The translations under genes and the position numbers were made by a program. Under the pieces are notes generated by a model, which was not told where the DNA came from, searched no databases, and was given only the letters and a program-made list of their open reading frames with translations. Below, piece after piece: positions 24,801 through 36,491 of a stretch of 64,000 nucleotides of DNA (the stretch's first letter is position 1; every line of letters begins with the position of its first letter). Source of the stretch: Monarcha castaneiventris obscurior (taxonomy: Eukaryota > Chordata > Aves > Passeriformes > Monarchidae). The stretch lies in contig JAMPIT010000511.1 of NCBI GenBank assembly GCA_026261815.1, positions 1,637,001 through 1,701,000 of the forward strand, in the 5' to 3' direction.

Positions 24801-27800
24801 GCTATTTGAAATGACAGGATTTGTATTTATTTTTTTCTTTAAGTTTTTACCTATATTCCCTACAAGAATTCGTAGAACACTGGTATGTTCTTGTGTATCA
24901 TTTCTTTTCTTTCTTCTCTTCTTTTCGACGCAAACCTGCATGCTTTTTCAGATTTATTTTCAATTTACCTTGGAACACAGTGCTCTTCCCGAAAATGCTA
25001 CACTGGGAAAGAAGATTTTTGGACAATTCCATTCCGAAAAATTTAATTTATTTCACTTTCAAGAGCAAAGTCGCATAAAAACAAAATGGAGAGCTAAAAT
25101 CCAATTATAACGAAAATTATTCTATATATTAAAAAAGTGCTGGAAATTTGTGCAGTACAGAAGAGATATATGTTTATTACAGAGAGTAGTCTCAGGTGAC
25201 GTAGTGAATAGTGCATGTTGGAAGAGTTCGGACCTCTGAGAAAGTAGCTTAAACACTAAATACAGCTTTTGTTTTTACGGTTATAAATCTAAAAGTAAGT
25301 GGCTCGGTTTTTTATCCTCTCAGTACAGGAAAATTAGTTCTGCGAGAAAAGTCGAATTGAAGCTGACAGATTAAGGGAGGTGATGGGAAATAGTTTAGGG
25401 GACTTTCCTTCGGCCAGATTTTCTATAAAAATATGTGCAGTCTTAGGGAGTTTACTGGAAAATATTTTGCCTGAGATACATGTCTGATTTGATCTTTAAA
25501 GCCTTCCAGTGGAGGTGAAACTTCTTGTATCAAAGCATTATTTAACCCCAGGAACATTTCATAATGGACGTCAAAATAGATCAGAGGTGACAGACTATTC
25601 CTGAAATATGGCAGCAGTCTTCCACACCCAGGGACCTAGAGAAGAGCACCATTGCTATAAATCTCATGCTTTTTTTTCCTAATTCCTGGGCAGGATAATT
25701 TTTGGTTCCAGTGATACGACTTTATCTTTATGCAGAATTATTTTACCCAAGCAAAATGCAACTCTCTCTTTTAGTTTTTCAGATCAAATGTAGGATATTG
25801 TAATACGACATTTGAGAGAAAGTATATTTTTAAAAATTACACCTTGCAGCCCACACTACACAGTGCAGATCAGTTACACCTGGAGTAAGTATTTTATTTT
25901 GTTAGTTGTCAGTTTCAGATAAATTTTTTCTTCACATAAGTCTGGCGGTGAGACTGCTTCCCTGGAAGGTCTGTTCCGCTTTACGAAAATATATTCGCTG
26001 ATAATCTTTTCCGGTTATACAGCCTGAGATTATTCTAAACCAGTTTCATGCATTTTCCTTTCACTGATCAGATATAAAGTTAGTCCTTTTCCATGCTGTT
26101 TTTGTCAGCATGTTGTACCAAAAAATTAGCTGTTTTTCCCAGAATATTGTCTCATACTGGAATTTATTCTCCTTGGAGGTCTCTCAATGGTTAGTTCAAC
26201 ACTCACTAATCGAATAAGTTTTCCAATACACACAGCTGTCACTTCATTTTCCAAAGACTTCCAGCACCCTGAAGGTACTGAAAGAACGGGTTGGCCATTT
26301 CTCCAATCGACTAGGTGTGTTGCTCTATTGATGAGGTTGATTTTTCTTGAGATCCTCTTTTTCTAAAACATGTGTCAGAAACGCCAGAACTGTACTATTT
26401 CAGGCATATCATGGCAGTAATTTTCTTAATACCAAGCAAAAAGCTGTGTCCAAATGCCAATGTAAATAACGGCAGATTTGTTTGTTTTATCATGGGCTTT
26501 AGAATAGCTGTTGATAATAATGTGATATCTAAACTTTTTTCTAATTAAATGGAAAGTAGAGAATATTTTAGAAAATAATAGGTCTAGCCTTGCCTTTTCA
26601 TCAAAGCGATTTTTTCTCAAAGAGGGAATGCTCGCTTGTAAACATTTTCTTTTTAGACAAGACAAGGTAAATTTTGATTAAATTATCTTTTCATTTAAGG
26701 AATTTTTTTGCAAGTAAGTGGTTTTAATTCAGAGGAGAAGCTTGAGAGATTTTCAATTATTTTCCAAAGTAAGAAGTGATATAAATACAAGGGGATACAT
26801 TACTGGAATCACTTGTCTAAGATGTTAGTGTAGTGTAAGGAAAGTAAATGTTTTCCTATGAGTTTGTCATGAGTTCTTGGAATTCTTTAGATTACAGGCA
26901 GTAGTTCTGAAAAACAGCTAACTTAAAAAGCGGGTAAGTGCATCTATGTCCTGGTCAATCTATGTATAGATCTTCCGTCTATTACAACAAAGAAATAGTT
27001 TTAATTATGAAAGGTAATATGTACTTCTGTAGGACATAAACTTATTTTTTTTCCTTGATTAGCTCAACCATAATATAAAGGCTAGTACCCCTGCAATTAT
27101 CAGTGCCTTATTAACAACCGGTAAATTAATATTAGAAATAATATACCTGGTGTAACACTATTTCTGATGTATCTTTAATATGTTTAAAGTTATCAGGCTC
27201 ATTTTAAATGGTCAGATTTTGTGATAACACTTTTACTGTGCTCTGCCATAACATAAAGAGCAGAAAGGACACATTGTTGATTTAGAAGTTTGTACTTGAC
27301 TCTTGCAAATTGAGACAGTAACAAGTGGCATAAATATATGTTTTAATGGAATGAAGCAATAACAGCATCTCTTGATGTCTCTTTAAATGAAACAAAACAT
27401 TTTTTAGAGAGGTACATTATTACTGTCCAGAAAAAGACAAGTCTTCTCTAGGTGCATTTGGTCAAATTTGCATGCAATATTTTCCTGTTTCTCTTGACTT
27501 GCTAAAAAGCCGTAACGGAATGGAAACCAGAATGTTCCACTTTCTTTATAATGCTAATTATAAGACGATCAATGCCGACAGTTCGGTAAGCACCTCCTAT
27601 AATATCTGCTGGAAATAATAAATAGTGAAATATTACACAATCTTATGTGTTTTTTGCTACATTGCTTTAAGTGCTAAGGTCCTTTTAAGCTTTGAAGTAC
27701 ACAGACTCTTTTGGATATCTCAAATAAATGACTATTTTATATAATCTCCTCTACTGCTTTTCAACTCCACTGCTAAAATTGTGTATTACTGTGGATACTC

Positions 27801-29789
27801 ATCCTACTCTGCTTGAATTTGCTTGTTATAATCAATAATTTTTTTATCAAGCAAACTTCTGGACAGATTTTGCCCATTTTTCTGGAAATTAAATTGGTGT
27901 TTTTTCCAGTTTTCCCTAGTGCAGTCCGTGTTCCTAACCATTCTGTTAATGTGGGGAGTTATATTTTTTCACTTCTAGAACAACACCTTAACAAATTGAA
28001 ACCTCCTCATTCTTTCTAATTTCCAAGTAAGGTATCCTGTAAATATCTATGGTGAGTGGGAGTGTACTACCTAATATGAGTGATTTTTTTCAAGGAAAAA
28101 AAATCAGGATACCAATTTTTTGGGAGTATGTATCTAAGGTTTTCAGGTTTATTTTTCCTTTTTCTTCATAGAATATTTTATATCTCCTTCTTGTCTTGTG
28201 AAACGTGTGCTATCACAGAACCCTTTTGCCTGATTCTTCTTGAGATTGAATACTCAGGCTATTTTGAGAAATTATTTTTGTCTCCAGGGGAAAAGTATCT
28301 TCTACACAGACTTACGTTGCTGCTTTTGACATTGTGCTGCAGCAGTAAGCATTCCCACAAGGCAGGGTTGTGAGCGATGTGCACGCAAAAAAGTAATAAA
28401 GAATACACGTAGAAAAGCCGGTATGTTGATCAACAAGGCAGAATTTTTTCTTGGTGGTATTACTTTCCATAAAGGAAATCTCACCATTTTGACTGGCCTG
28501 AAATAAAAAATACAAAGATTCCTATTGCTATGGCATCTGTTAAACATTCAGGGGCAAAAACAGGGAAAGTCCCTTTCCCTTTTTATACAGTAGACTTACT
28601 TTTCAATTTAAATCCTCTTTTAATATTTCATTTGGGTATAATCTTCAATTTCCCTTTAAGCAGTAAAAGGAAGGCGTAGATATCTCACTACAGGTGTTTT
28701 AAGGACTTGTGAAGCTGAAGAAGAGGCGAAAACCTCTTCCTCTTTTAGTTTGTTGGGTGTATGTTTTCCATAGCTGCAAAAAGTGATTTCGATTATGGTG
28801 GCAGAGCAAATACAACCTAAACAGATGTCAAGACTGTGTAAAGGAGAACACCAACCATAAAGAAGGTAAAGGAAACCGAGTCGCATTTTCCTAGTATTTT
28901 CGCCAAAATTTGTGTTTTGTTTATCTACTTTCTAGACAGTATCTTTCTTCTTTGCTAGTTGTGTGGCCATGTAGTGAAAAGAAGGTATGATATGCTTTCT
29001 CTCTTTTCCTATATGGTAGCAGATTAACGTGTTATAGATACCATGGAACTCTTAATTTTTGTTGTGTGAGTTGTTAAAGATGTCTCAGTCGTTAGCCAGT
29101 TGGTTCTGTGTGGACACAGATTTTCCTCGCAGTGCTTAAAATACCTTATGAATTATGTCTCTCTTTAGTTCTCACTGAGCATTAGGAGGAGTAAACAGTC
29201 ACCTTATCACCTCTGCGTTTTCTTATAACTGCTCACTTATTTTACAGCCATTGTAAAATTTAAGTTGCTGTTCTTTCCTTTTCTTCACTGACTATTTATA
29301 GTGCTGCTCATTCAAATGCACCTGTTTCATCGTTGCTGAAACGGATGTCATCGTATACCATGGTATACTAAAAAGAAGTCCCATAACACATAAAATTTGC
29401 AAGCGATTCCTTCCCTGTAATTTCTGTGTACTGAAGTTACAGGAAACAAAATTTCTGAGTCTGACAATAAAGTTCATCAAAATCAAGAGAGAAAAAGAAA
29501 AGTGGGAATTGCTAGGCAGTCTTTTATCTTAGAATTGTCTTTAATGTTATGGCCTTCGTCTTTTTGTTATATTTAGGACAGTTTCTTTCTAGGTGACTTG
29601 ATTAATTTCTTCCACTCTATAACTTTTCCAATTGAGAGTGTAGAAAACAAGAGTTAAACAAACAGCTCAAAGGCCTGGGATAGTATTAATTAACCAAAGA
29701 GTTTAGTCTAATCCTTGGAAAAATTACTTATGTGCATTTGTTAGCACTTGTTATTGTAAAATCAAGTAAAGAGAGGAGGAAAAAAGGAT
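18836..29789. other. Long AT-rich non-coding stretch, no gene seen
   Basis: Eleven kilobases with no supported gene, RNA or transposon. Open frames at 23,105-23,437 (110 codons) and 24,709-25,110 (133 codons) have no recognisable domain or context and overlap other frames. CpG is unusually frequent (22 in 22,681-23,880; 18 in 24,001-25,200). A perfect 16-base palindrome centred on ccatgg lies at 29,353-29,368. Confidence 0.5.
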
Positions 29790-29880
29790 TCAAGCCTCAC
29801 CCACTCCTGCTCTAGAAAACGGTAGCTCAAAAGATGCTGGGGTGAGAAGCAGATGCAGCAGCCACCACCCAGTCTGACAC

Positions 29881-31300
29881 TTCACGATTATTTGTGAACC
29901 CTGTACCAGCAAAAGGAATAACCGTACCGTGTTAAACAATGCCGCTGAAGTCACAGCCCAAGCGGAAAAGAATGTGCGAAAGCAGCTTGCCAGTAATTCT
30001 GCTGCGGCTGTCGTTGGAGATTCTAGCTTGACAGGCACCAATATAGTACCATCTATGACCTCGGAAGAAAGTAAGGGAGAAAAAGGACCTCAGCATCGCC
30101 ATGTAGCCCCAACAAATTCTGACTCAGATACTACAAGCTTGGCAGAGACGGAGTCAGAAACAGAGAATGAAGTAAAGGTGACCTCCCGGCCTTCTCGGCC
30201 CCGGACACAAAGACGGCAGGCTGACCAGTCGATCGATGAAATTGCACATCGTATGGCCACACTTAAACCCCATTCGGTTAGAGATGTGCAAGTAATCACA
30301 TCAGGTGGGCTAGAGATAAGTCCTACCCACCCACAGAGCCGGTAGTCCAGGGTAATAGGAGATGCGATTCTGGAAGAGGTATTGAAGGCAGCGGCAGTTT
30401 GCTCAGCTAGCGTCTTCCCGGTTCAACAGGTGACTTTAGACAACGGTCAGCCTGGGGCAAGATACCAACCATTTCACCAGAAGATAATGCAGCAGTTGAG
30501 AGCTACTGCATCGCAGTACGGATTGCAGCCAGAGCCATCTAAGCAAATGATGAATTACCTATTTGCATCGAAAGTGCTTTCACTTGATGGCTGTATGTCG
30601 GTGGCTAAATTGTTGCTGACCCCAGCCCATCACCTGTTGTGGGAGAGAGCGTGGGAAGAGAATAACAAGGTAGTTGTTATCACACCTCGATGTGTCACTA
30701 AATGTCACCCTTGGTATGTTGATAGGGAAAGGAATATTTGCCTCAACAGCAAAGCAATTGAAATTCCCAGCTGCATTCCATAATGCGTCCGCCGAAGCAG
30801 CCAAGCAAGCACGGTATAGAGCAACAGCAGAAAAGAAGCCCCCTAGCTACTTGTCCATTAGGCAAGGATTGCAAAGGCCCTATGATTCATTTTTCAATCG
30901 ACCGGTGAACTCACTAAATAGTGCACCAGACCTTACTTCTAATTTGAGGGACCACATGCTGAAGACACTTGCTTTTGAAAATGCGAATCAAAGAACCGAA
31001 GTTGTACTAACTAGGCTACCAAGCACTGCAACGATTGGCTAAATGGTTGATAAGATGGCTCAAACAACCTTTCAGCAGCAAGCAGAATTTATGACCGAAG
31101 CTATCTCGGTTGCGTTGAAGGAACAAAACTGGACGATGGCAAACACCATAGCAACACAAAAGAAAGTCCTTGCTGCCGCACTTAAGCCCCTTGCAAGAGG
31201 GGGACCTCTGCGCTCGACTGAAACATGCTTCCTCTGCGGAAGACCAGGGCACATGAAGAAGCAGTGCACGAGAGCTGTTTGGTGTGACACACCTGCGATT
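29881..31300 (+). pseudogene. gag remnant (capsid and nucleocapsid)
   Basis: Gag builds the immature particle; capsid forms the core shell and nucleocapsid binds the RNA genome. The first readable part (29,881-30,345) is a Ser/Thr/Glu-rich linker ahead of capsid and ends at an in-frame TAG (30,343-30,345). Capsid resumes in the same frame (to about 30,690, with the words RYQPFHQKIMQQL and LLLTPAHHLLWERAW), then shifts to frame 2 through the C-terminal domain. There a major homology region is recognisable at 30,857-30,907 (IRQGL...FFNR), with the usually acidic position changed to Arg. An in-frame TAA follows at 31,040-31,042. Nucleocapsid continues in frame 2 with one CCHC zinc knuckle (C62, C65, H70, C75 of the open frame starting at 31,043). 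The matrix region is missing or unrecognisable and only one knuckle is seen. Confidence 0.9.
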
Positions 31301-31411
31301 CCACCACACATTCTGTCGTCGGTCAGGAAACAGACAGAGGAGCGCGAAGTCGAGCAGCGCACAGACAACAGTAGCCGCCCCGGAATCAACGGGAAACTTC
31401 CAGCCACGGCA

Positions 31412-31780
31412 GGGAGCCTGGGGATCGACCTGGAAGCAGCAGTAGTTGTCACTCTAATAGACAATCAGGCACAGAGTGTTCCAGCCAGCTTTAAGGTACC
31501 CATCTATCCATCTGCGTCAGGCATTGGAGCCCTGTTTTTTGGTCGGTCGTCGGCAGGACTGAAAGGCAAAATTGTGATGCCAGGCTTAATTGACGCGAAC
31601 TACACTGGCCTTGTGTACATAGTGGTGTATACCCTAAATCCGCCCTTGTATATCCTGCGGGGAAAGCGTATTGTGCAGCTTATACCCATGCAGATTTTGT
31701 TATCAGCAAAGATGCAAAGACCTACCTCTATACTACCATTTCAAGGAGACTCTGGTTTCGGCTCTGTCGGGCCTGTGCAG
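31412..31780 (+). pseudogene. Retroviral dUTPase domain
   Basis: dUTPase hydrolyses dUTP to dUMP and keeps uracil out of viral DNA. In betaretroviruses it lies between nucleocapsid and protease, as here. Within the 266-codon open frame 31,043-31,843 it covers about residues 124-246 and shows the trimeric dUTPase motifs in order: an N-terminal motif around GIDLEAAV; a GRSSAGLKG motif (residues 167-175); the uridine-binding GLIDANYTG (181-189); RGKRIVQL (206-213); and a Gly-rich tail QGDSGFGSVGP (234-244). This domain is the least damaged part of the element, with no stop or frameshift. Oddly, it sits in the same open frame as the zinc knuckle, although gag and the dUTPase-protease region normally occupy different frames joined by ribosomal frameshifting. 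Confidence 0.9.
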
Positions 31781-31789
31781 TGTTTGACC

Positions 31790-32169
31790 TTAAACATGCA
31801 TAATAGACCAACTCGCGAAGTCGCCATGACACATGCAGGGTAAAAGATAGTGATCAAGGCGCTGCTCTATACGGGTGCAGATATCACTCTTTTCTCACGC
31901 TCTGTATAGCCACGACATTGGCCACTTTAAGCAACAACTTCGCAGTGGTGGGTATTGGAGGGGTGTCCCTCCTTGCTCTGATGTCGCCGAGACAGATTAC
32001 TTTCACAATGGAAGGAAAAAAGGCCCATGTAATGGCAATAGTAATTCCCTTGCAAGAAGGCGTAAATGCCCTCATTGACAGAGAGTGCTTAACTCAATGG
32101 GGTGTAGTATTGGCCACTACGGATTCGGTGTTTTCACAGCGGCCTCTGCTAGGCAGCCGAACCCATTAA
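31790..32169 (+). pseudogene. Retroviral aspartic protease, inactive
   Basis: The protease cuts Gag and Gag-Pol during maturation. It follows the dUTPase directly in frame 2, after the cut-site-like region around NMHNRPTRE. An in-frame TAA (31,841-31,843) interrupts it. The active-site loop then reads LLYTGAD: the catalytic Asp position (31,868-31,870) is Tyr. A further stop follows near 31,907-31,909, and the C-terminal half continues in frame 1 (31,918-32,169) with a VVGIGG flap or core motif and the ALIDRECL stretch. With the catalytic residue lost and both a stop and a frameshift, it cannot work. Confidence 0.85.
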
Positions 32170-33500
32170 AGTTAACCTGGAAAGGCGACGTCCCCGTATG
32201 GGTTGAGCAGTGGCCGCTGAGCCAGGAGAGGCTGCAGAAAGCTCATGAGCTGGTTCAAGCACGACTTGCTACAGGGCATATCAAGCCATCCACTAGTCCC
32301 TGGAATACCCCAATTTTTGTAATCCCAGAGAAAACAAGCAAAAGGAGATTGCTACCTGATCTTCTGAATGTTAAGGACCAAATGCAGCCTTTGGGCTCCC
32401 TACAGCCTGGCCTAGTATCTCCCCCTATGTTGCCGGGATGTTGGCCATTATTGATTGTGGGCCTCAAAGATGATTTTTTTTACCATTCCTTGCACCCAGA
32501 GGATACCCTGAGGTTTGCCTTCACCTTGTCTGCGATCAACAAGGACAGAACAAGTGCCCGATTGGAGCGGGTCATTCTTCCACAACGCGTGCGAAACTGT
32601 TCTACCATGTGCCAATTATTTGTCGCCAAAGTCCTACCATCGGTAAGAGATGTGTGGCCGCATGCAATCATCTACCATTATATGTATGACATCCTCGTCG
32701 CTCAAGCCAGTCCTTTTAAGTGATTATCAGCTCCACATGCTGCCACTGGAGCTTAGCGCTGGGGGCCTGCATATCGCTCCTGAAAAGGTTCAGCGTTCGG
32801 CACCATGAAAGTATCTAGGTCGGCAAATTACTGAAGGGTGATCAGATCATTGAAGACCACAATAGCAGCAGAACTGCACACGCTTACTGATGTTCAGACC
32901 TTTCTGGGCGACATACAGTGGGTTTGCCCAGTGGTGGACATTACGAATGATTACCTAGCACATGTGTGACCCCTCCTAAAAGGAGTGAATCCAGCTATGC
33001 CGGTAACCCTTAACCCCTAGCAACACTTATGCCTTCAGGATCTGTCATAGTTATTGTCAAGCAGGTGGTCTTCTCGGTTTCTCCTCCATCTCCCCCTTGG
33101 ATTGGTAGTTCTTTCCAGGCCACATCAGTCTTCGCCCTTGTTGCACAATGGCAAAAGACAAATGGAAAAGAATGCCAGCTCTTTCTTCTAGAATGGGTCT
33201 TCACCTCAATGTAACAGAAATGTAGTTTAACAACTCGAATGGAACACACTGGATAGGTCATCAGAAATGGTCGGGATCAGATACTGGCGATCGCGGGCAA
33301 AGAACATGAAACGGTGCATCTACCTATGAGCAAAGCAGACCTCGAACGGTCGCTTCGCCATTCTTGGCCCCTGCAACTAGAGCTGCTTGTGGATGAAGGA
33401 CAGGTGTCAACGGAAATGCCGGAAGGGAAGGAAATACATATGTTAAAAAAACTAAAACTGTGTGTGCCTACCGAAGTATTCTCAGACACGGCTGAAAAGA
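32160..33500 (+). pseudogene. Reverse transcriptase polymerase domain, inactive
   Basis: Reverse transcriptase copies the RNA genome into DNA. Fingers and palm are readable in frame 3 up to the stop at 32,723 (VPVWVEQWPLSQERLQKAHELV, then GHIKPSTSPWNTPIFVI). Palm motif A reads LIVGLKD, with Gly at the first catalytic Asp position; the motif B region reads LPQRV; motif C reads YMYD, with Tyr in place of the first catalytic Asp (codons near 32,685-32,696). Both metal-binding motifs are therefore damaged. The thumb and connection regions (32,724-33,500) are badly decayed: only patches such as DVQTFLGDIQW are readable, between stops in all frames. Confidence 0.88.
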
Positions 33501-33504
33501 AATG

Positions 33505-33890
33505 CTAACGGTCTTCACAGATGAGGGAAAAGCACCCCAAAAAGCAGCAATTGTGTGGAATCAAAAAGGCCAATGATACTAGCATATTCTAGATGAGGTG
33601 CAAGATAGCCTGCAGACCCTTGAACTAGCAGCAGTGTGCTGGTCCATGGCCTGGTGGCTACAGCAGGATCTGAATGTAGTGACTGATTCATTATACATGG
33701 CTGGCGTGGTTCGACGGATAGAAGATGAAGCCATTAAGGAAAAACAGAATAAGCGGTTATTAAACTTTTCCAGCAAATGCAACAAGCCACACGTCTTCTC
33801 ACAGCTGCTTATTTTGTCATACACATCAGGAGCCACAAGCTTAAGGAAGGGCTTGGTCTAAGCAATCATGTGGCAGACCAGCTTGTCAGT
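33505..33890 (+). pseudogene. RNase H domain
   Basis: RNase H degrades the RNA strand of the RNA-DNA hybrid during reverse transcription. In frame 1 the start reads LTVFTDEGK (first catalytic Asp). Two stops follow close together near 33,575-33,583, then LELAAVCW (catalytic Glu) and VVTDSLYMAGVV (next catalytic Asp). A frame change to frame 3 near 33,765 restores a readable C-terminal part with HIRSHKL and NHVADQLV, the latter holding the last acidic position. All expected acidic residues can still be found, so this domain lost its frame rather than its active site. Confidence 0.82.
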
Positions 33891-34858
33891 TGGGCAAGGA
33901 AAAGTGCTCCACTGAACAACTTTCAGGCAGCCCGTGTGTCCCATGAGTACTTTCATCATAATGCAAAAGGGCTACAATGCCAGTTTTCGCTGTCCTTATC
34001 GGACGCATAGGGCATAGTGCAAACTTGCCCTCAATGCAGTCACCATTGTCGGGACTAGGAATAGCTGTCAACCCAAAGGGACTAAAGGCTTTAGAGTTAT
34101 GGCAAATGGACGTCACACACATTCCTGAATTTGGAAGGTTGAAATATGTGCATGTCACTGAGGACACTTACTCGAAATTTGTGTGGGCCACAGCTCAGAG
34201 CGGAGAAAAGAGTCTACTTATTAAAAGACACCTGACACAATGTTTTGCAGTTATGGGGGTTCCCGAACAGATTAAAACAGACAACCCTCCGGCCTATGTT
34301 AGCAAGACTATAAGGAAGTTCATGCAGTTCTAGGGAGGGAAACACATAAGGGGATTTCCTAACTCCACAAAAAGACAGGCAGTAGTGGAATGGGTTAATC
34401 GTACCCTGAAAGAATATTTGGAGAAGTTGAGAGGAATGCAGGACCCTAAGGAAAGGCTATTTATTTTGAATCATCTGTGTGTTTGGAGAGACCCAAGATC
34501 CCCCAGCTGTCATTCACAATACATATCTTATTGGGGCAACGTTTGCACCAGAGTTACAAATTTATTATAGGGACCCGAAAACAGGGATACGGGGGGTCCA
34601 GGAAAAGTGTTATTTAATGGTTGTGGTTTTATGTTTGTTGAAACCCCTACAGGGCCACTATGGGTACCGAGTAAATGGAGCCGCGCCTCAACCAGGGACA
34701 AGGAAGTTCACTATGTATGGAGGCCCAAAAGCGTGAAGCCTGGAGATGGAAGCAGCTCCTTGAACCTCTAGCAAACGCCGCTGGAAAACTGCTAAGGATA
34801 CAGATAGATTACCAAAGGGAAGACCTAGTAGTAGTTGGGTACGCGAGCTACAAAAGCT
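33891..34858 (+). pseudogene. Integrase remnant
   Basis: Integrase joins viral DNA to the host chromosome. The N-terminal zinc-binding region is partly readable in frame 3 ([13 protein letters not shown]). The catalytic core lies in frame 2 from 33,977, with Asp in WQMDVTH and Asp in KTDNPPAY, 57 residues apart. An in-frame TAG (34,331-34,333) follows, then the catalytic Glu in AVVEWVNRTLKE, 35 residues after the second Asp, so the D,D(35)E pattern is intact at residue level. The C-terminal SH3-like region is split over frames 3 (IYYRDPKTG, about 34,563) and 1 (about 34,660-34,860). Confidence 0.88.
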
Positions 34859-35238
34859 GAACTTTTATAAAGATAATTGGCCTGTGTGCGACAGGTGTAG
34901 TAAAAAGGATTGCCGCTGAGAAAGAATTGTCTGCAGAGGACGCAACAGTGACCTGTGGCAGTCACAGTCAACACAGCCACACCAGGGTTTTCTTAGGTGT
35001 TTTAGCAGAATCCATCATTTAAACCCAGTAAGGGAATTAAGCGTTTATTTAGGGGAGTTTTAACTGCAAAGTTATTTGCTTAGCTAATGAAAAGATAAAG
35101 AGGCAAGAGAAAGAGCACTTGCAGCTTTTAGAGTATAACATGTTATTAGCCTTATACAAGTGAGAAAAACGACAAGACCAATAGATGCGAGGTGTGGACA
35201 AGGAATTAAGGTTCCCCGGGTTTGGATTATTCCTCATA

Positions 35239-36475
35239 ATGAGTGGGATACGAGCATGGTTCTTCGTGCTCAGTTTTACCCTGCTTCTTTCTGAGGGAGG
35301 GGTTAGAGCAGGCAGTTTGAAAGGAGTATTTAACCTTCGACAAAATATATAGGCATCGCTTAGCAGTAGCTTAAATACGACTACCTTTTGTGCCAGTTTG
35401 GCCTCTCCAATTACACCTTTTTTAACACGTTTATTAGGAGTACTGCTAAATGAAAGCGACTATCCTAGTATGAGGGAGGGTTTAATACAACTGGTACAGC
35501 CGTATACAGTTTGGATGAGAGGGGCAAACATATCTTTTGGTGAAGCAATGCTCAACTTTGAGGATTGGGGTTTCAAACTACCTATAGGATGAGAACCCCA
35601 AGAAGTAGAATTAGTAGATTCTTTGGATGCACAACAATGCATATTTGTTAGTAACGCTCAAAGAAAACGGGGTAACGGAACTAGTCCAATGGGCACCAAG
35701 ATTACTCCCGCTTGAAATTATTCCGCATGGAAATGCCAGCCACCCTGCTTTAGGTGTTCAACTCCCGCGCAAGTTACCTTTAAGATATTTTTTAATTTGT
35801 GGGGACCGGGCCTGGTCCTGCATTCTTTCTCGGCCAGTAGGAGGGTCACGCACTTTTGGAAAGCTTAGCATGACAATGCCTCACCACCACCTAAACTACA
35901 CCCATCCTGTTCGCTGGAAGCGAGAATTGTCCCAGATATTAATGAAGGATTGTGAGAATGACGTCACCCTGTGGGAAGAGTGGCAAGTGGCGCTTACTTC
36001 GATATTTTTGCCTGGGAGGACTGCAGCTAGGGCCCATAGAAACTTAGAGAGATTGAGTTGTTGGGTTGAAAAACAAGCAAATGGCAGGAGTAGAGTATTG
36101 GCTGAAATGGCGGTTGATTTGTCTGAAGTCCAGCATGTAGTAGTGCAAAACCGAGCTGCAATCGATTTTTTGTTGTTGGTCCACGGTCACGGCAGTGAAG
36201 ATGTCCAAGGCTTGTGTTGCATGGATATAAGCGATCATTCGAAGGCTATTCATGCTGAGAATCAATAGCTTATGCAACACACACAGCAGCTAAAACAAGA
36301 TACGGGGTTTTTTGGCCACGAAGGCCTGACAAATTGGTTTGGGCTGACCGGGTGGGCAAAAATTTTGTGTAAGACTCAGCTGATAATGTGTAAAGGCATA
36401 CGGTGTGTTAGCTGTATGTTGTTGCTGTTAAGACGCATGTTTGTAAAAGTTACTAACAACGTTATGGTTGTGTAA
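35239..36475 (+). pseudogene. env remnant, alpharetrovirus-like TM
   Basis: Env mediates receptor binding (SU) and membrane fusion (TM). The best start is the ATG at 35,239: it opens a signal peptide of about 24 residues (polar start, hydrophobic core WFFVLSFTLLL, small residues before the cut). The same frame is stopped at 35,350-35,352 and 35,590-35,592, and the SU end continues in frame 2. SU is short, about 228 codons to a furin-type site RWKR (ending at 35,923). TM has a fusion-peptide-like stretch, then a helical region with VQNRAAIDFLLL typical of alpharetroviral and related Envs. The CX6CC motif has Ser at its first Cys (GSEDVQGLCC). An in-frame TAG (36,266-36,268) separates this from the membrane-proximal part; the final anchor (CVSCMLLLL) is weak. 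The stop at 36,473 abuts the polypurine tract. The 34,860-35,238 stretch before env shows no readable gene. Confidence 0.85.
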
Positions 36476-36490
36476 AAGAAAAGCGGGGGA
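36474..36490 (+). promoter_or_regulatory. Polypurine tract
   Basis: Seventeen bases, all purine except one C (aaaagaaaagcggggga), lie directly before the 3' LTR, where the RNase H-resistant primer for plus-strand DNA synthesis belongs. It overlaps the last two bases of the env stop codon. Confidence 0.8.
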
Positions 36491-36491
36491 A

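Noticed and set aside
24709..25110. 133-codon open frame rich in Phe and Leu
   Set aside because: The composition follows from T-rich sequence, a second frame is open over the same bases, and no transmembrane family or splice context is recognisable.
29790..30041. Minus-strand open frame at the left edge of the provirus
   Set aside because: Antisense of the gag remnant, which has recognisable capsid further along on the plus strand.
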